Source of the DNA: Mastigias papua
Taxonomy: Eukaryota > Cnidaria > Scyphozoa > Rhizostomeae > Mastigiidae
Length of the DNA: 64,000 nt
Assembly (NCBI GenBank): GCA_964019165.1
Contig: CAXHSL010000120.1
Location: 124,001 to 188,000, forward strand
Direction of reading: 5' to 3'
This document shows positions 19,746-33,570 of the stretch, piece after piece. The notes below the pieces were generated by a model that saw nothing but the letters and a program-made list of their open reading frames with translations, ran no database searches and was not told where the DNA came from. Made by a program: the position numbers and the translations under genes. Position 1 is the stretch's first letter. Every line of letters starts with the position of its first letter.

Positions 19746-21440
19746 GCTTCTTATTCTTAGGGTGCTTTGTTTCGTGGCTTGTTTCACGCTTCCATTACTT
19801 TCCATTGTAAACAAGCCACAAACAAAGGACAAAGAACCTTGAACAGTTGGAATTATACCGTGGCAGCCGTCAGTGAACCCTGGAAAGTAGACTACCTCCA
19901 AGAATGACTTGATGAACTAGGATATAACTGATAGAAACCATGCCTGGCGGTGGGAGTGGAACGGCCGTGTGCTTGTTTCCATTCGTTACGTGGTTTAATT
20001 ACAATAAAGCGAAGCGGAAGCGTGAATTAAACCACACGAATGGAAACAAACACACGACATAAAAGAACTAAATTAATGTAAAAAGCGTGCACTTCGTTTA
20101 CCTTTTTCAATTAATTTAGGTCTTTTATTCCTTTCTCACATCCTTCGTCTCACAACCCTGTTCCTGATTCTGTTCCTGTGTGTTAATTAAATGAACGAAG
20201 AGACAAAGAAGAGAAACGTATGCGTGCTCTTCGTTCTATTTAATTAAAACACAGGGGTTCGTGTTTGCTTTCTCTTTCCAATTAATTCACGCCTCATTCT
20301 TGCGTTGTAATTAATTGTAAAGGAAAGAGAAACGCGAACGGAATCAGGAACAGGAACGAAAGGGAAATGTAAAGGAACAAAAACAATGAAGAGAAACGTA
20401 AGCGTGTTTTGTTCCTTTTCATTTCTCTTTCTCCAATCTTAAGGTTGTAGAAAAGGAAAGGAAAGAAACGAATGAACCGTGCTTTCATTACGTTCATTTC
20501 GTTCTTTCCTTTTCCTTTTCCCTATTCTTGTAAGCCTGGAAAGAGTGATAGCGGTCTAGCTCCAGTTCGTTCAGTCACATTCCCATTTTGTACTAATTGA
20601 ATAGATTAAAAGGTAAGTGAACGCAGTGAGTGCACGCTTTTACTCTATTCAATTAATACAAAATAAGGGGAAAGAAGATTATGAAGAGAGCACTGTGTGG
20701 AATTTAGAATGAAGAAAAACAAATGAAACGAAGTGGAATGCGTGTTTTCTTCATTTTAAATTTAACACAGTGGGAACGAAATGTGTGCTCTTTCTTCATG
20801 TCACAGCGGTTTAAATTTAATAATAAAATCATGCTTCCATTCCATTCACTCACTTCGTTCTTTCCTTCCATTCCATTATATTTTATTATTAATTAAACAC
20901 GCTGTCCATGAAGAGCACAACACACGCGGCCTTTATTTCTTTTACCTTTTATTATCAGGCCGCAACTATAATGGAATGTGAAGAGAATAATGTGCTAAGT
21001 TTAATTGAAGAAAAACAAATGTAGTGTGAACGGAATGCGTGTTTTCTTCCAATTAAACGAAGCACATATGAACGAAACCAGGAACAACAATATGATTAAG
21101 GGCTCCAAGTTCCAGGATGTGCGGTCTTCTTTCCCCGTGTGTTTTATTTAATTTAAATTAACGCAATGTAACGGAAGTGAAGAATGAACGGTAACGAGAC
21201 TTGGTTATTAGACTTGGGACTCTTTATATCTGGGGTCTAGTTCGTGGCGGCCGTGGTTTCATTCTTTCGGCTCCTTCGTTAACCGTGAACACCGTGTCCC
21301 GAAGGCAACAACCAGGCATGAATGATTCGTGTGTTCAGTTTAAATTCATTAAATACAAAGTAATGGAATGGATGCGTGATTTAATTAATTTAAACTGAAC
21401 ACACGGCTCATTCATCATCGGTTAACCCTTGATTTGTGGT

Positions 21441-21519
21441 TCGCCAAGGATAACAGGTTCTTGAATCCCAAGAGCTCCTACAAAAGGATTCTGATGGCAC
21501 CTCCATGTCGGCTCATTCC
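21441..21519 (+). rRNA. LSU rRNA fragment, peptidyl-transferase region (domain V)
   Basis: Matches the part of domain V near E. coli 23S 2440-2505. In order it has GGATAACAGG, CCCAAGAG, then TGGCACCTC and ATGTCGGCTCAT, all among the most conserved rRNA strings. The stem around CCCAAGAG is kept with different bases: GAATCC pairs with GGATTC where E. coli has CCGCC and GGCGG. That compensatory change supports a functional rRNA. The piece ends abruptly: a hairpin begins just after TCATTCC, and the next rRNA segment does not follow. Fragmented rRNA is typical of apicomplexan and dinoflagellate mitochondria. The 5' limit is uncertain; the preceding 20-30 bases may belong to it. Confidence 0.92.
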
Positions 21520-22189
21520 GTTCTCACTTCGTTCCTATTTTGCCCTAATTAAATTAACTTAAGGCAATGGAATGAAGAATGAATGAAGCGCGCTTAATTT
21601 AATTTAATTAATTTGGGCAAAATAAGGAAAAGAAGTGAAGACGGGACAGATTGAGCCGAAAGTGGGAAGGAACGGAAGACACGGGAATTAAAGAAGCCCA
21701 AGTCAAAGATAGAACCCCAGATAATAGAATCCTAGTTCCATCAGTAAGCTTCCTATAGTTCTTGGTTAGTTACCGTTATGACCGTGAGCCGACCGCCTGT
21801 AAATCATTAATGGTGAATGTGTTTAGTTTAAATTAATTAAACCGCAGGCAATGAAATAGAATGGAAATAAAGAGTGAATTACATTAAAATAGAAATAGAA
21901 ATGGAAATACGAAGTGAAATAGAATGCAATGGAAAGGAAAGCATGAATGAAATAAAGAGTGAATTAGAATTACATTATTATTAGAGAATTCTTTTGCTAT
22001 TAAATAATTCACTCACTCTGTTCTCTTATCGCATCAATATCATTCCATTGTATCCAGACATTATGAATGAGAGGTGATGTGGTGAAGAGATGAAGAACGG
22101 AAAGTGTGTTTATTACTATTAAAATGAAACGAAATATGTGGAATGAATGAAAGACACAAATGATGGAAAGTGCGGCTGCGTTTAATTAA

Positions 22190-22760
22190 ATATAAACAAG
22201 ACTTACATTTTATAATAAGTGAAATAGGTGGAAGAAGGAACCATGATGTGTAAAGTTGAAGAAGATATAGAGAAATAAGTGAATTAAAACAAGAGAATTT
22301 CCAGAATATAGAAATTATTAAGCAAAAGAGGTGAAATTATTAATTAAAAAGCAAAGAATTTCCCAAATTAAAAGGTGAAAAGGGTAAATTAAAAGGCAAA
22401 ATAAATATTAAATCCTTGTTTATTTCCTTCACTCTGTTCATTCTTTCCATTGCTTTCTTTATTCGCAAATCCACCAATATTAATAGGAAGTAAACAGCCG
22501 CTCATTCTTCTCGCATCTCCAGGAATTATTAATTACAGAATATGAAAGGAAAAGTGTGAATGAAGTGAAATAAGTAATCCAGATAAACGAGAAATTATTG
22601 TCCAAAATATGAAAGAAATAAGTGGTGGAATAGAATTATATCTGTAGCGAAAGTAATGGAATAGAAGAACGTAGTGAGAAGTGAAATAAGAAGTGAATTC
22701 ATTATAATTTAATTAAACAATGCATGCTACATTATATTAAATTAAGCACAGCGCATGCAT
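22190..22760. other. AT-rich stretch in R2
   Basis: A-rich on this strand, hairpin-poor. Its complement (52,028-52,598) has CATATTTTGGACAATAATTT, partly like the cox1 codons for FWTT and like the GCATATTTTGGAT word of other AT-rich stretches. No intact frame. Confidence 0.5.
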
Positions 22761-23792
22761 TATAATTAAATTAAACTAAAGACGGCTCATTCTGTTCACT
22801 CATGCATTCATTATAATTAAAGTAAACAAGACACACGGCACATGCATCCATTTCGTTGCCTTCATTATAATTAAACACAAAGCATGAAGAAGAGTGAAAG
22901 GAATGAAGGCACCATATGTTTAATTATAATGAAGAATGAAGATAATGAAGCGAAGCAAAAGACCATGAGATAGAAAGCTCTCTTTTAACTCAATACGCTT
23001 ACATTTCGTTCCTTTCTCTGTGTTAAATTTAATTGGAAATAAACACGCATTACGTTTCTCTCATTTGTTTTATTTCAATTAACTTAACACAGAGAACATT
23101 CACTTCATTTCTTATTCATAGCGGTCTGGCTCCTAAAGAAAGCATGATGGTTTATCTGGGATGACTTAGGAATTACTGTTAGGCCGCCACGGTTCATTCG
23201 TTCCTTGTCCCGAAAGACTCTAATTATAATGTATGAAGATTGAACCGTGGAGAGAGGAAGCACCATGAGATAGAAAGCTGCTTTTGGTTCAGGGATCTCT
23301 TCATTCTTTATAGGTGGTGGAAGAGAGAATGAACGAATTAAACACAAGTGAGCGAAAGAAATGAAGTGAATGCGTGCTTTATTTCGTTCTTCACTTCCAC
23401 ACATTCTAATTATTTTACTCTTTTATGCTTTCACTTATTTCATCATTTCTTTCATTAAAATTAAACGTAATGGAACGAAGAATGAAGTGAAAGCACGGTT
23501 TAATTTAATGAAAGACGCACCAGTTCTTGTTTCCATTACTTTCCACTCATTCCACCTATTCCCTGTGCTTCGTTTCTCTTTAATTAAATTCACGCGGCTC
23601 TCTCTTTTCCCTTGTAATTTAATTAAATGAAACGAAATGAAACAGGGTATAGGAGGAACGGTGGAAAGGGAAACAAGTACTGGATTCTTCATTCTAATTC
23701 TCTTTCCTTTTCTCTTTTATTCGGTTATAATGTAGTGGAATGAAGCATGAACCGAATAAAAGGGAAAAGAGAAAAGAGAAAAGAATGAATGC

Positions 23793-23872
23793 GTGGTGTG
23801 TGTTTTTAATTGAATTAATCACGCATTCTCTTATTTTCATTTGTATTAATTCAATTAAATTAAACACACCAC
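23793..23872 (+). repeat. Hairpin in R2, XY=AC
   Basis: Feet GTGGTGTG and CACACCAC, arm AATTGAATTAAT, tip CACGC to TTTGT, arm ATTAATTCAATT. Mirror copy at 50,916-50,995. Confidence 0.87.
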
Positions 23873-24454
23873 TCCATTTCGTTCCTTTCACTCACTTCAT
23901 CCTCTTATAATATGAAGAGAATAATGTGGGTTAATTTTAATTGAATAAAGACAAGGGAACGCGTGCTTTATTTAATTAAAATTAGACCACATATGAACGA
24001 AATGGGTGTTTTCATTTGTGTTTTTGTTTAATTAAATTAAATTCACGCACTTCCTTTCTGTTCATTTGTAATTTAATTTAACTAAATAAAACACAAAGGG
24101 AAAACGGAGTGAGTGAATGAATGAAGTGTGTTTATTTAAATTGAATAAAGCACGCACTCTCTTTGTCATTTGTCTTTATTCAATTAAATAAATAAACACA
24201 CTCACTTCATTATTCTTCCTTTTTGTTCCAGACTTTACGGCTGTCCTTTGTTTGCTTTGCCTTTTCCTTCTCGTTTGTCTTTATTACAAGTGAGCGAAGT
24301 GACCGCGTGAATAAAGCACAAACGAAGTAAAAGGAAAAGGCAAATTAAACAAAGGGGATAAAGGGAATGAAATGAAAGAAAGCGTGCGCTTCACTTACCT
24401 TTCTTTCCTTTCATTCTCCTTTATTGCTACAGCCGCACGGTCAACCCTGGAACG

Positions 24455-24560
24455 AAGGTGAACTATAGGAGGATTAGTAGGTGGAGTAAGTAGGTGAAGG
24501 ATAGAACTACCTTGATTAGTAGGTGGGATAAGAGGAAACAAGACTGACAGGTGGGATGGA
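24455..24560. repeat. Junction between R2a and R1b
   Basis: GTGAACTATAGGAGGATTAG and ACCTTGATTAGTAGGTGG link the end of R2 to the start of R1. Both repeat edges are inside these words. Confidence 0.82.
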
Positions 24561-26323
24561 TTCCAGGGGCAAAAGACCTAAATTAAAGTAAAAAGGTAAG
24601 CGAAAGAAAAGAGCGCACGCTTTTTACATTTAATTTAGTTCTTTTGTGGAATGAAAAGGAATTAAAGAGAAAGCGTGCGCTTCACTTACCTTTCTCTTTA
24701 CTTCCATTTCATTCACTTTGTTCATTCCATTTATACCTATCTCCTGTTATCCAGATAGAAGATTAGACAACGAGAATGATATGATGAATGAATGAAGTGT
24801 GAAGAAAGCATGCGCTCATTCCTTTCACTTATCTTTCTTCACACATTCATTCATCATTACATTCCCTTCTCAATCACTGGTACCCTTCCTGGTTGTAAGG
24901 GAAAAGGAGTGAACGAATTAATTAAACGAAACAAACGGAAAGTAAGAGAAGTGCGTGTTCGTTCTTAATTCGTTCTTTTCTCTTTTCACCATTCATTCTT
25001 ATCATTCTTCGTTATCATTCCAATGTCAAGTGACTGTGTGGTAGCGGCTTGGGAATGAAGAGAGCAAAAAGGAATTATAATGGAATAGAATGAAAGCATG
25101 AATTCATTTTGCTCTCTCATTTCCATTCCACTTTCCTTTCCACCTACTTTCCAACTAATCTCAGATCAAGAACAATGATTCGTGTGTTCATTTGTATTAA
25201 TTAAACACACTCATTCCCCACTGCGTTTATTCTGTACAAAATAGAAATCATCACTCATTTCATAACAATTAATGATTTGTGTTTTAATGAAGCATGTTTT
25301 CCTTCCTATTGTGTAGTTTTATTTGAATTAAACATAACGTAGTGGAATGAAGGCATGGTTTAATTCAATTAAAACAAACAAAGGGAACGAACCATGATTT
25401 CCTTCTCATATAGGTGCTTTTGTTTAGTGCTTTGTGTTTCCTTTCAATGAAATGTAATGAAATGGAATGAAAGCGAGAAGGAAACACAAAGAACAAACGA
25501 AGCACAATAACCCAACCTCTGTTTCCAAGTCTTTTGTTCCTTTGTCTTTACTTTAATTTAGCTCTTTTACAATGGAATAAAGGGAAGCGTGAAAAGGGCT
25601 AAATTAAACAAACACAAAGGGCTGTGACTTAATTTTAAACTAAACAAAGCATGCTTCATTCCACTGCATTCCATTCCATTATCTTTGTTTAGTTAAAATT
25701 AGACACAGCACAACAAGACTTAGAGACAGCTGTGAGGTTGGGATAAAAGAAATAAGTGAAATGAAAGGAAGAGAGCATTCTTTGTTTATTCTTTTTCAAT
25801 TGACTCTCTTCATTTCATTCACTTATAACACAGATGGAACTAGATGAAATAAAGAAAGCATTCATCTCACGGTGCCATCAGTTCATTCATCGTTTACTGG
25901 CGGTCGAGAGGAAAAGGCAAAGTGAATATGAACAAAGCGTGCACTTCTTTCGTTTACCTTTGTTCAATTCACTTGGGCCTTTTGGGAGCGGTAAAGGAAG
26001 AGAAAGACGAACCCCCGAACGGAATGGTACAGAAGGAAAAACTCCAAGTCAAAGAAGGTTCGTTCCATTTCATTTAATTACAAGCGATAAAAGGAAAGAG
26101 CGCGTGAATTAAATGAAATGAAAACGTACCTCTGTCTCTAAGAGTTATTGAGTCACACCAGCCACGAACTAAATCCTAGATCCACCAGTAATAATGAAGT
26201 GAGAAGTGAGTCACAGGTGTACAGGAATCTCTCATGCTTCGTTCACATTCGTTTCTATTTAATTAAAAGAAGCACGCTTTCACTTCACCTTCGTTCCTTT
26301 ACATTGCCTTCTTTCTAATTAAA

Positions 26324-27835
26324 TTAAACGAATGGAGAACGAAATAGGAACCCAAAAGATAGGAAAGTTATTCCTGATCCAATAGATGACAGGGAATTCC
26401 AGGAATTAAAAGAATCTGGAAAGGATGGGATTCTTCTTGGCATAACATTAAATCCTAAGAAATGCATTGGGGAAAAGGTAAGAAGAATACCAATAAATAT
26501 TAAATGTAGATGTAAAAGAGAAAGTGTACTAGAGGATGAAAATAATAAATTCTTAGTACCAACAATCTTTTCTCCATTAAAAATTATTCCAGAGAAGATA
26601 GAAATTATAGCTCCTAAAGAAAGAACAAAATGAAAATGTGCTACAACATAATATGTATCATGTAATCCTAGATCTACTGCAGCATTTCCAAGAATTATTC
26701 CTGTAGAACCACCTATAGTAAACATTAATAAAAAGAGATGTGAGAAGAAGACAGAACTAATTCTAAGGTGTAATAATGGTGGATTTCCAAGATATGTAAA
26801 AAGCCAATTAAAGATTTTTGTACCAGTTGGTAAGGATATTAAGATTGTAACTCCTGTAAAATAAGCTCTTGTATCACTTTCTAAACCTACAGTATACATA
26901 TGATGCCCCCAAACAAGACTTCCAAGAAGAGAAATAGATGACATGGCAAAGATCATTGATTGGTTACCAAAGATTATTAATTGTAAAATCCCAGAAATTA
27001 TTATGGAAATGATCCCAAATGCAGGAATTATTAAGATGTAAACTTCTGGATGTCCAAAAAACCAAAATAAATGTTGATAGAATATAGGATCTCCTCCAAA
27101 TATAGGATCAAAGAAAAGTGTATTAGAATGAAGATCACCCAATATTAAAAGAAGTGTACCAGATAAGATTGGTAATGTTAATAAAAGCATGAAAGCTGTA
27201 ATCAAGAAAGCCCAAGGAAATAATGGGATAGTCTTTAATGTCAGATAATAAGATCTCAGATTTAGAATTGTTGTCCAAAAGTTAAGAGATGTAAGACATG
27301 AAGATATACCAGAGATTAATAATCCAAATATAAGATTTCCTGTACTTGAAGGTGATAAAGTCATAAAAGAAGTGGATAATGGTGGAAAAAATGTTCATCC
27401 TGTACCACCTCCAAATTCTGAGATTATAGAAAGGATTAGGAAAAGATATGAAAGTAAAAGAATTAAGATAGAGAAATTATTGACTCTAGGATATACCACT
27501 TCTGGAGACCCTTGAAAGATAGGTACAAAATAATTTCCAAATCCACCAAACAAGCCAGGCATTACTAAAAAGAAGATCATAAGAAAGCCATGCAATGTAA
27601 TGCTTATATTATAGAAGTTCTGGTTTTCTGGAGATATAATCCTATTTCCTGATGAATATAATTCTATTCTTATAAGGACTGATATTAATGTTCCGGAGAT
27701 TCCAAAGATGAATCCAGATAATAAATAATAAATTCCTAAGCCTTTATGATTACAATTTTTAACTAGTGATAGAAATGTGGGAAGTGTGATGAATTTATTT
27801 ACAATTAATCGTGCATTCACTCCACTTCACTTCAT
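26324..27835 (-). CDS. cox1: Cytochrome c oxidase subunit 1, copy 2
   Basis: Second full copy of cox1, inside the second copy of the 8.0-kb block. The conceptual protein is the same as copy 1 on both sides of the in-frame TGA (27,395-27,397), with the same candidate starts (ATG 27,833-27,835; GTG 27,818-27,820) and the same TAA stop. The flanking hairpins are also duplicated. Identity over the gene and several kilobases of non-coding flank points to a recent duplication or continuing gene conversion, not selection on the protein alone. Both copies look functional. An assembly that unrolled one recombining locus would look the same. Confidence 0.94.
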
Positions 27836-30800
27836 TCGTTTCTTTACATTAATTGAAATAAATTAAACACACTTACCATTAATATTTGACTTATAATTAA
27901 TGACACCTTGTTTATGCTGTAGATTGACTGTTCTTTCCTTCTCTCACTCTTTCGTTCATTCCTCTCTCTCTCGTTCGTTCTCCCTTTGTATTTGGGTGTA
28001 AAGAATGCTCTCTTCATCTCTCTGTTCGCCTTTGTTCTTTCCCTTCGCTTAATTCATGCTTACATTCCTCTTTCTTTCCATTCCATTATAATTAAGCGAA
28101 GTGAAAGCAACAAATGAACAAGGCGAACAAGGATTCCAAGAGCCAAAAGTAATAGAATGAGAGGAATGAATGAGCCGAAAGAATAGAAAGGAAAGAAGTC
28201 ATGCATTGAATAGAATGAGAGCCGTGAATGAATAGGAAATAATGAAGGGAACGTATGCTTCATTAATTATAACACAGCGAGAGAGATACCAAAATGAAAT
28301 GAATGAAGCATGCGTCCTTTTACTTCGTTCTTCCTTTGCTCTTTTGTTTTTATTAATACAAATGAACACGCGTCCCTCTTCGTTCCCTTGTTTCATTTGT
28401 ATTAATTAAACAAAGAGCAGAGACGAACGAACTGGGAACAACAGTGAAGAGTGGAATAAGAGGTGAAATTAGTAAAGGAAATAAGGGATGCGTCTTTCAC
28501 TTTTAACTTCTGGATGTTTTCCTTTATTCCTCCTTCTTTGTCCTTCACTTTTATTAAATTTAACTCATTTCCATTACATTATTATTAATTCATATCTTTC
28601 CTGTGTTGTATTTCACTCGCATGCCAATATGAATTAAAGAAAGCATGCGTAATACATTATAATTTACTTCGTTCTTTCATTTCATTCATGCTTTCCTTTT
28701 GTTGTATTGAAATAAAGCATTCGTTCTTCCCTTTCATTCATCTTTTTCCTATTGTTGTATTAAATAAAGCATGCATTCACTTCGTTTCTATCTTTTCACA
28801 CATTCATCATCATCTTTTTAATTTAATTAATTAAAGCAAACATATTGTGACATTACATTTCTCTTCTTCTTAATGTTTTACTTTATGGTTAATTCATTTC
28901 ATTCTCACTTCATTCTTTATGTCTTCTTCATTGATTACAAAAGACCCAAAGAAGAATGAAGTGAAGAGAGAAGAATGAAAGCAACGTAGTGAAGAGACAT
29001 AAAAGATTAGAATGAACAAGTGAAGATAATGGAAATGAACTGAATGTAATGTAACTGAACGCAGTGAAAGTGAAAGCACGATTCCACTTCATTTCCATTA
29101 TATTCACTTCATTCTTTATATTTTACATCTTTTGTTTCATTACTTTTCCTTGGCAGTCTTTAATTCTTTGTCTTTTCCATTTTATTCTCGTTGTTTCTGA
29201 TTTCCTTCATTATATTCAATTAAATTAAAGAAAGACTCATGCATACATTTGTTTAGTTAATTCTTTCTGTAGCGTATTTCACTTCATTCAAGCATTTCCC
29301 ACATTATAGGTAATAAAAGCACATTTGGGACAGATACGAATGAAACGAGGAATTAAAGAAGTCACTTCATATAATTAGGGTTCTCTGCGGTTGTAAAGAA
29401 TAAGGGAATACGTGTTCAATTATAATTAAAGGAGAAATAAAAACCGTGCTCTCTTTCCCTTCATTCCATTTCCCTTTGTTATAATGTAATGTAATGAAAG
29501 CATGAAGAAAGGGAAATGAGAATGAAAGAAAGAGGAGCGGTGTATTTATTTCTAATTAACCACAGCATCCATTATTTCTTTGCTTCTTTATTCCACTCTT
29601 TCCAGAATAAAGAACACATTTCATTTCCTTACGTTTAATTATAGACTTTAGAATGCCAGGCGAAGGTGCTCTCGGTTAGTTCGGTCATAATGGTTCGTGA
29701 ACGGTAAAGGAACGGTATTATTCTATTTCCAAGGTTTACAACTGTTGATTTCATTCATTATAAATTAGGATCAGATGTGGAAAGGATATGAAGTGAAGTG
29801 AATAATGCGCTTTCGTTTCTTTCAATTAAACACAAGGCACGAATGGAAAGAGAAACGCGTGGTTTAATTGAACAGAAACAAAGCGCATATGAACGAAAGA
29901 AGTGTGATTAATTGAAATGAAAGAAGACAAAGAAGGGAAACGGATGCGTGCTTCTTTCATTACAATTAACCACACAACGGGAACAAAGGGAATGAGCGAA
30001 GAGAGTGAATGAAAGAAGAGAATGAAGAACGAAGCGAAATGAACACGCATTTCATTCATTCCATTCTTTCATTTGTTTCATTTCTTTGTTCTTTCATTCT
30101 CTTTACTTCCATTCATTTAGCATTATAAGAAAAGGTCCAATTTTAATGAGTGGGAAATGTAATGGAATGGTAAGTGAGTGAAAGGAGAGAACGAATGGAA
30201 TGGAAGCACGATTTCCCACATTAAGTTAAAATTGGCCCTTTTCACTCATTTCATTTCTTTTGTTTACATTTTTCACGCGTCTTCACTTGTAAAAATGTAA
30301 AACAAACGAAAGGAAATGGAGAAGAGTGTGAGCCGCATTTGTTTCCATTTAATATTAATAAATGCGGCTCATGTTTTAATTCACTTCTCCTTTGGTACAT
30401 TTTAATTAATGAATCCTGCATTTTTACTTCTATTTCCTTTCATTAATTGTGTTCTGTTTTACTTCTTTTCAATTAATTCTTTCATTCTGGTTCATATTTC
30501 TCTTCTCCTACATTTGTTGTTTATTATAATTCTATTTAACTTTTTACCTTTTTAATTAGGGATCATTCCATAGAAATCTTTACTTGTTTTAATTATACAT
30601 CTAATTCTCCACATTCTTTCTCGCTTCTCATTTTCTAAGGGTCCAGTATTTAATTATAATAAGACCTAAGAAAATAATGTAATGTAAAGATGAAGAGAAC
30701 ACTGTGTTTAATTGAATTAAAGAAAGACAAAGAACGAGAATGAAGAATGAATGAAGTGATGCGTGCTTTATTTAATTCAAGCGAAACACAGTGAGAACGA

Positions 30801-32134
30801 AAGACAGGATTTAACAGATAACCGTCTATAACCAAGAATTATTGACCATTGACTGCCAAGGAACAAATCATCCAAGAAGCATTCTATCTCTCATGGTTGT
30901 TTCCCTCGTTTGTTCGTTCTTTTTCCTTATTCAATTACAAGTGATGTGAGTGAATGATGTGTAATGAGTGAACGAAAGGAACGCGTGAATTGAATAAAAG
31001 GGAAAGAAGAGAACGAAGAGAAGGGAAACAAAACCAGGAACAACAGTGAAGTGAATCATTCGCTAGTTTAATTTACTTATTTGTAATGGAATGGAGTGAA
31101 ATAATGAGAACGAATGAAGCACGAAATAAGTAAATGAAACGAAGCGAATGGGAAGGAAACGAGGAATTAGACCGTTATGAGCGTGAGCCGTTCAGTCACA
31201 GCATTATGATTGAGTCTTTTGTTGCTTTCTTCTCACACTCACCAAGACCTAATAATAATGAAGTGAGTCTTTTGTGAACAATTGAAATAAATAAAAACAA
31301 GTGATGAAAGAGCGCGTGTTTTATTTAGTTCAATTGAAACAAAAGAGGAATGGAATGAAGGCAACGGATCACTGTTCTTCTATTCCCTTTCACTCATGGT
31401 TTGGTTTCGTTTAATTAAAAGCAAAAGAAGATAAGGAAATGTGAACGAAGTGGAATGAACGCATGCTTCTTTGCTTTAAATTAATAAGAAACCGTACCAT
31501 CGTGAGTCTTTCTACGTGACAGGAACTCGCTTCTCTTTGTTCTCGTTCTCTTATTTTCTTCACTTCTTATTGTTTAATGAATTTACAATGGAAAAGAACG
31601 AAGAGAATAGGAAGCGTGAAATTCATTAAACAAAGAGAAGAAAATAATGAACGAAAGTAAGAGAAGCGAAGGAAACGAGAGCAAAGAACACAAATTAACT
31701 GAATTAAACCGTGCATTCGTTTCACTACTTTACGTTTAATTCAATTTAATTTGGTCCTTTGTTCGTTCCCTTACTTTCCAACCATACCATTAGAATATAG
31801 GTGTAAGAAGATATGAAGTGAATCACAAAGCCTAAATTAAATGAACAAAGACAAGTGAAGAGAACGAAGTGAATGAATGCGTGCTTTGTTCTATTTAATT
31901 TGCGCTTTGTGAAGAACGAAATGTGGTGAATTAAATGAAGAAAACACGCGTCTCCACTTGTTTTTCTTCATTAAATTCAACACACTTCTTTCACTTCATA
32001 TCTTCTCCTAATTCTGTTGTTTCCTTTCGTTGTTCTTTGTTCCCATTCCATTTACAATGAGAGAAAGAAGAGAACGAAGCGTGAAATGGAATGGAATGGA
32101 ACAAAGAGAAACGAAAGAGAAAGAAGAACAACAG

Positions 32135-32173
32135 AATTAGGCTTAGAAGATTATGAAAGTAAATAGCTGGTTT
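32135..32173 (+). rRNA. LSU rRNA GTPase-centre fragment, copy 2
   Basis: Same sequence and hairpin surroundings as the copy at 17,176, carried by the second copy of the 8.0-kb block. Confidence 0.74.
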
Positions 32174-32569
32174 GTTCCCATTCCGTTTCTCTTTCTTTGC
32201 GTTCAGTTGTAATGAAAGAATGAAAGCACGAACTGAACGCAAAAGAAAAGAGAGAACGGAATTGAACAAAGAGCACAAGAACTGGATGGAATGCCTGCGT
32301 GTTAATTAAGTGAAATGAACGAACACGCGTCTCTCTTCACTTCGTTCTCGTTCACTTGTTTCGTTTCATTTCAATTAATTATAACGCAGGCACTGGAATC
32401 CAACCATCATCAACAGTCTTTCGGGAGTTTCCAATCTTATCTGGGTGCCGTGACTGGTGGTGGTTGTGTGTTTTCTTAATGTGTGGATTAATTCATGCTT
32501 ACACTCCGTTCATTATAATTAAACCACACATTAAGACAACACAACACCTACCATTAGCCTTCTCCTTCA

Positions 32570-33434
32570 CCTACACTCCCACCTACCATTAGCCTTGGGA
32601 AGTGTCTGGATGGTGTGTCTCCAAGTCTATAGGAAGCACTCAGAGAAGATTGAGACGAAGATAATAAAAGACCTAAATTAAACTAAACAAGAGAATTACA
32701 ATGCAGTGTTAACGAAGCGTGAATTCTCTTTGTTTATTTTAATTTAGTTCTTTTTCCTTCCAACCTTGTCTGGCCGTTTCCCATTCGTTCTTTTTCCTTA
32801 TTTGTGTCAGTTTAATTCACGCTTCACTTCCTTCCATTGTAATTAAACTGACCACAAATGGAAAAGGAACGAAGGAAAAGGGAAACGAGGGTTGTGTGGA
32901 ATGAATGGTGGGTGTGTTATTTAATTGAATTAAACACAACGCAATGAGAAATGAGGCGTGGTTTAATTCATTTAAATAAAACACACACTTCATTCACACA
33001 GCGGCTGATTTCGTTCTTCTTTTGTCTTGGTCTTTTCACGCTTTCATTCTATTACATTGTAAAAGACCAAGTACAAAGAGAGAAGGGAATAAAGGAAATC
33101 AGGCATAGTTCTTTCTTGTTTACTGGCGGTTCATTTCATTACAGTCACAGCGAACGGTATCTCCAAGTCATAAAGGTGGTTCCTTGTGCTTCTCTTCCGT
33201 TCTCTCTTCCCCTTTTCTTTCATGCGGTTATAATGGAAAGAAGTGGAAGCATGAACCGCATGAATTAAAAGAAGGAAGAGGAACAGACACAGCACCTTGA
33301 TTTCCATTTTACTTTAGGCTTGGGACTCCTCCTTTAATCTGGTTCTGTGCTGGAGGTAGAAAGGAAAAAGCACAAGGGAAAAGAGCTAATTTAAATTAAA
33401 ATAAGAAGCACGCGTCTCATTCGTTCCTTGTCTT
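32570..33434. repeat. 865-bp repeat R4, inverted copy b
   Basis: Mirror image of 5,250-6,114. Past its right edge the hairpin begun in the repeat is not completed as in copy a; the arm changes to an unrelated sequence. Confidence 0.94.
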
Positions 33435-33570
33435 TGTTTCATTAAATTGAACACAGCACGTTATCTTCTTTCTCTGGCCTTCATTTCACCTAACTTTCCA
33501 TTGCATCCATTATTCGTCTTTATTCCACCTATCCACGCCTGGTTTCCTTTCTATTCCATTCTACTTTCCA

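Larger units (their letters stand above)
19714..24473. repeat. 4.76-kb repeat R2, copy a
   Basis: Starts at TCCTCTTTCCC and ends at ACTATAGGAGGA, both junction words. It carries the PTC rRNA piece, many hairpins and an AT-rich stretch (22,190-22,760). It recurs inverted at 50,315-55,074; paired coordinates sum to 74,788. Confidence 0.95.
24545..32561. repeat. 8.0-kb direct repeat R1, copy b
   Basis: Second full copy in the same orientation. It follows the 4.76-kb block R2 after a 70-bp junction and is followed at once by the inverted 865-bp repeat R4. Gene and hairpin content is the same as copy a. Confidence 0.96.
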
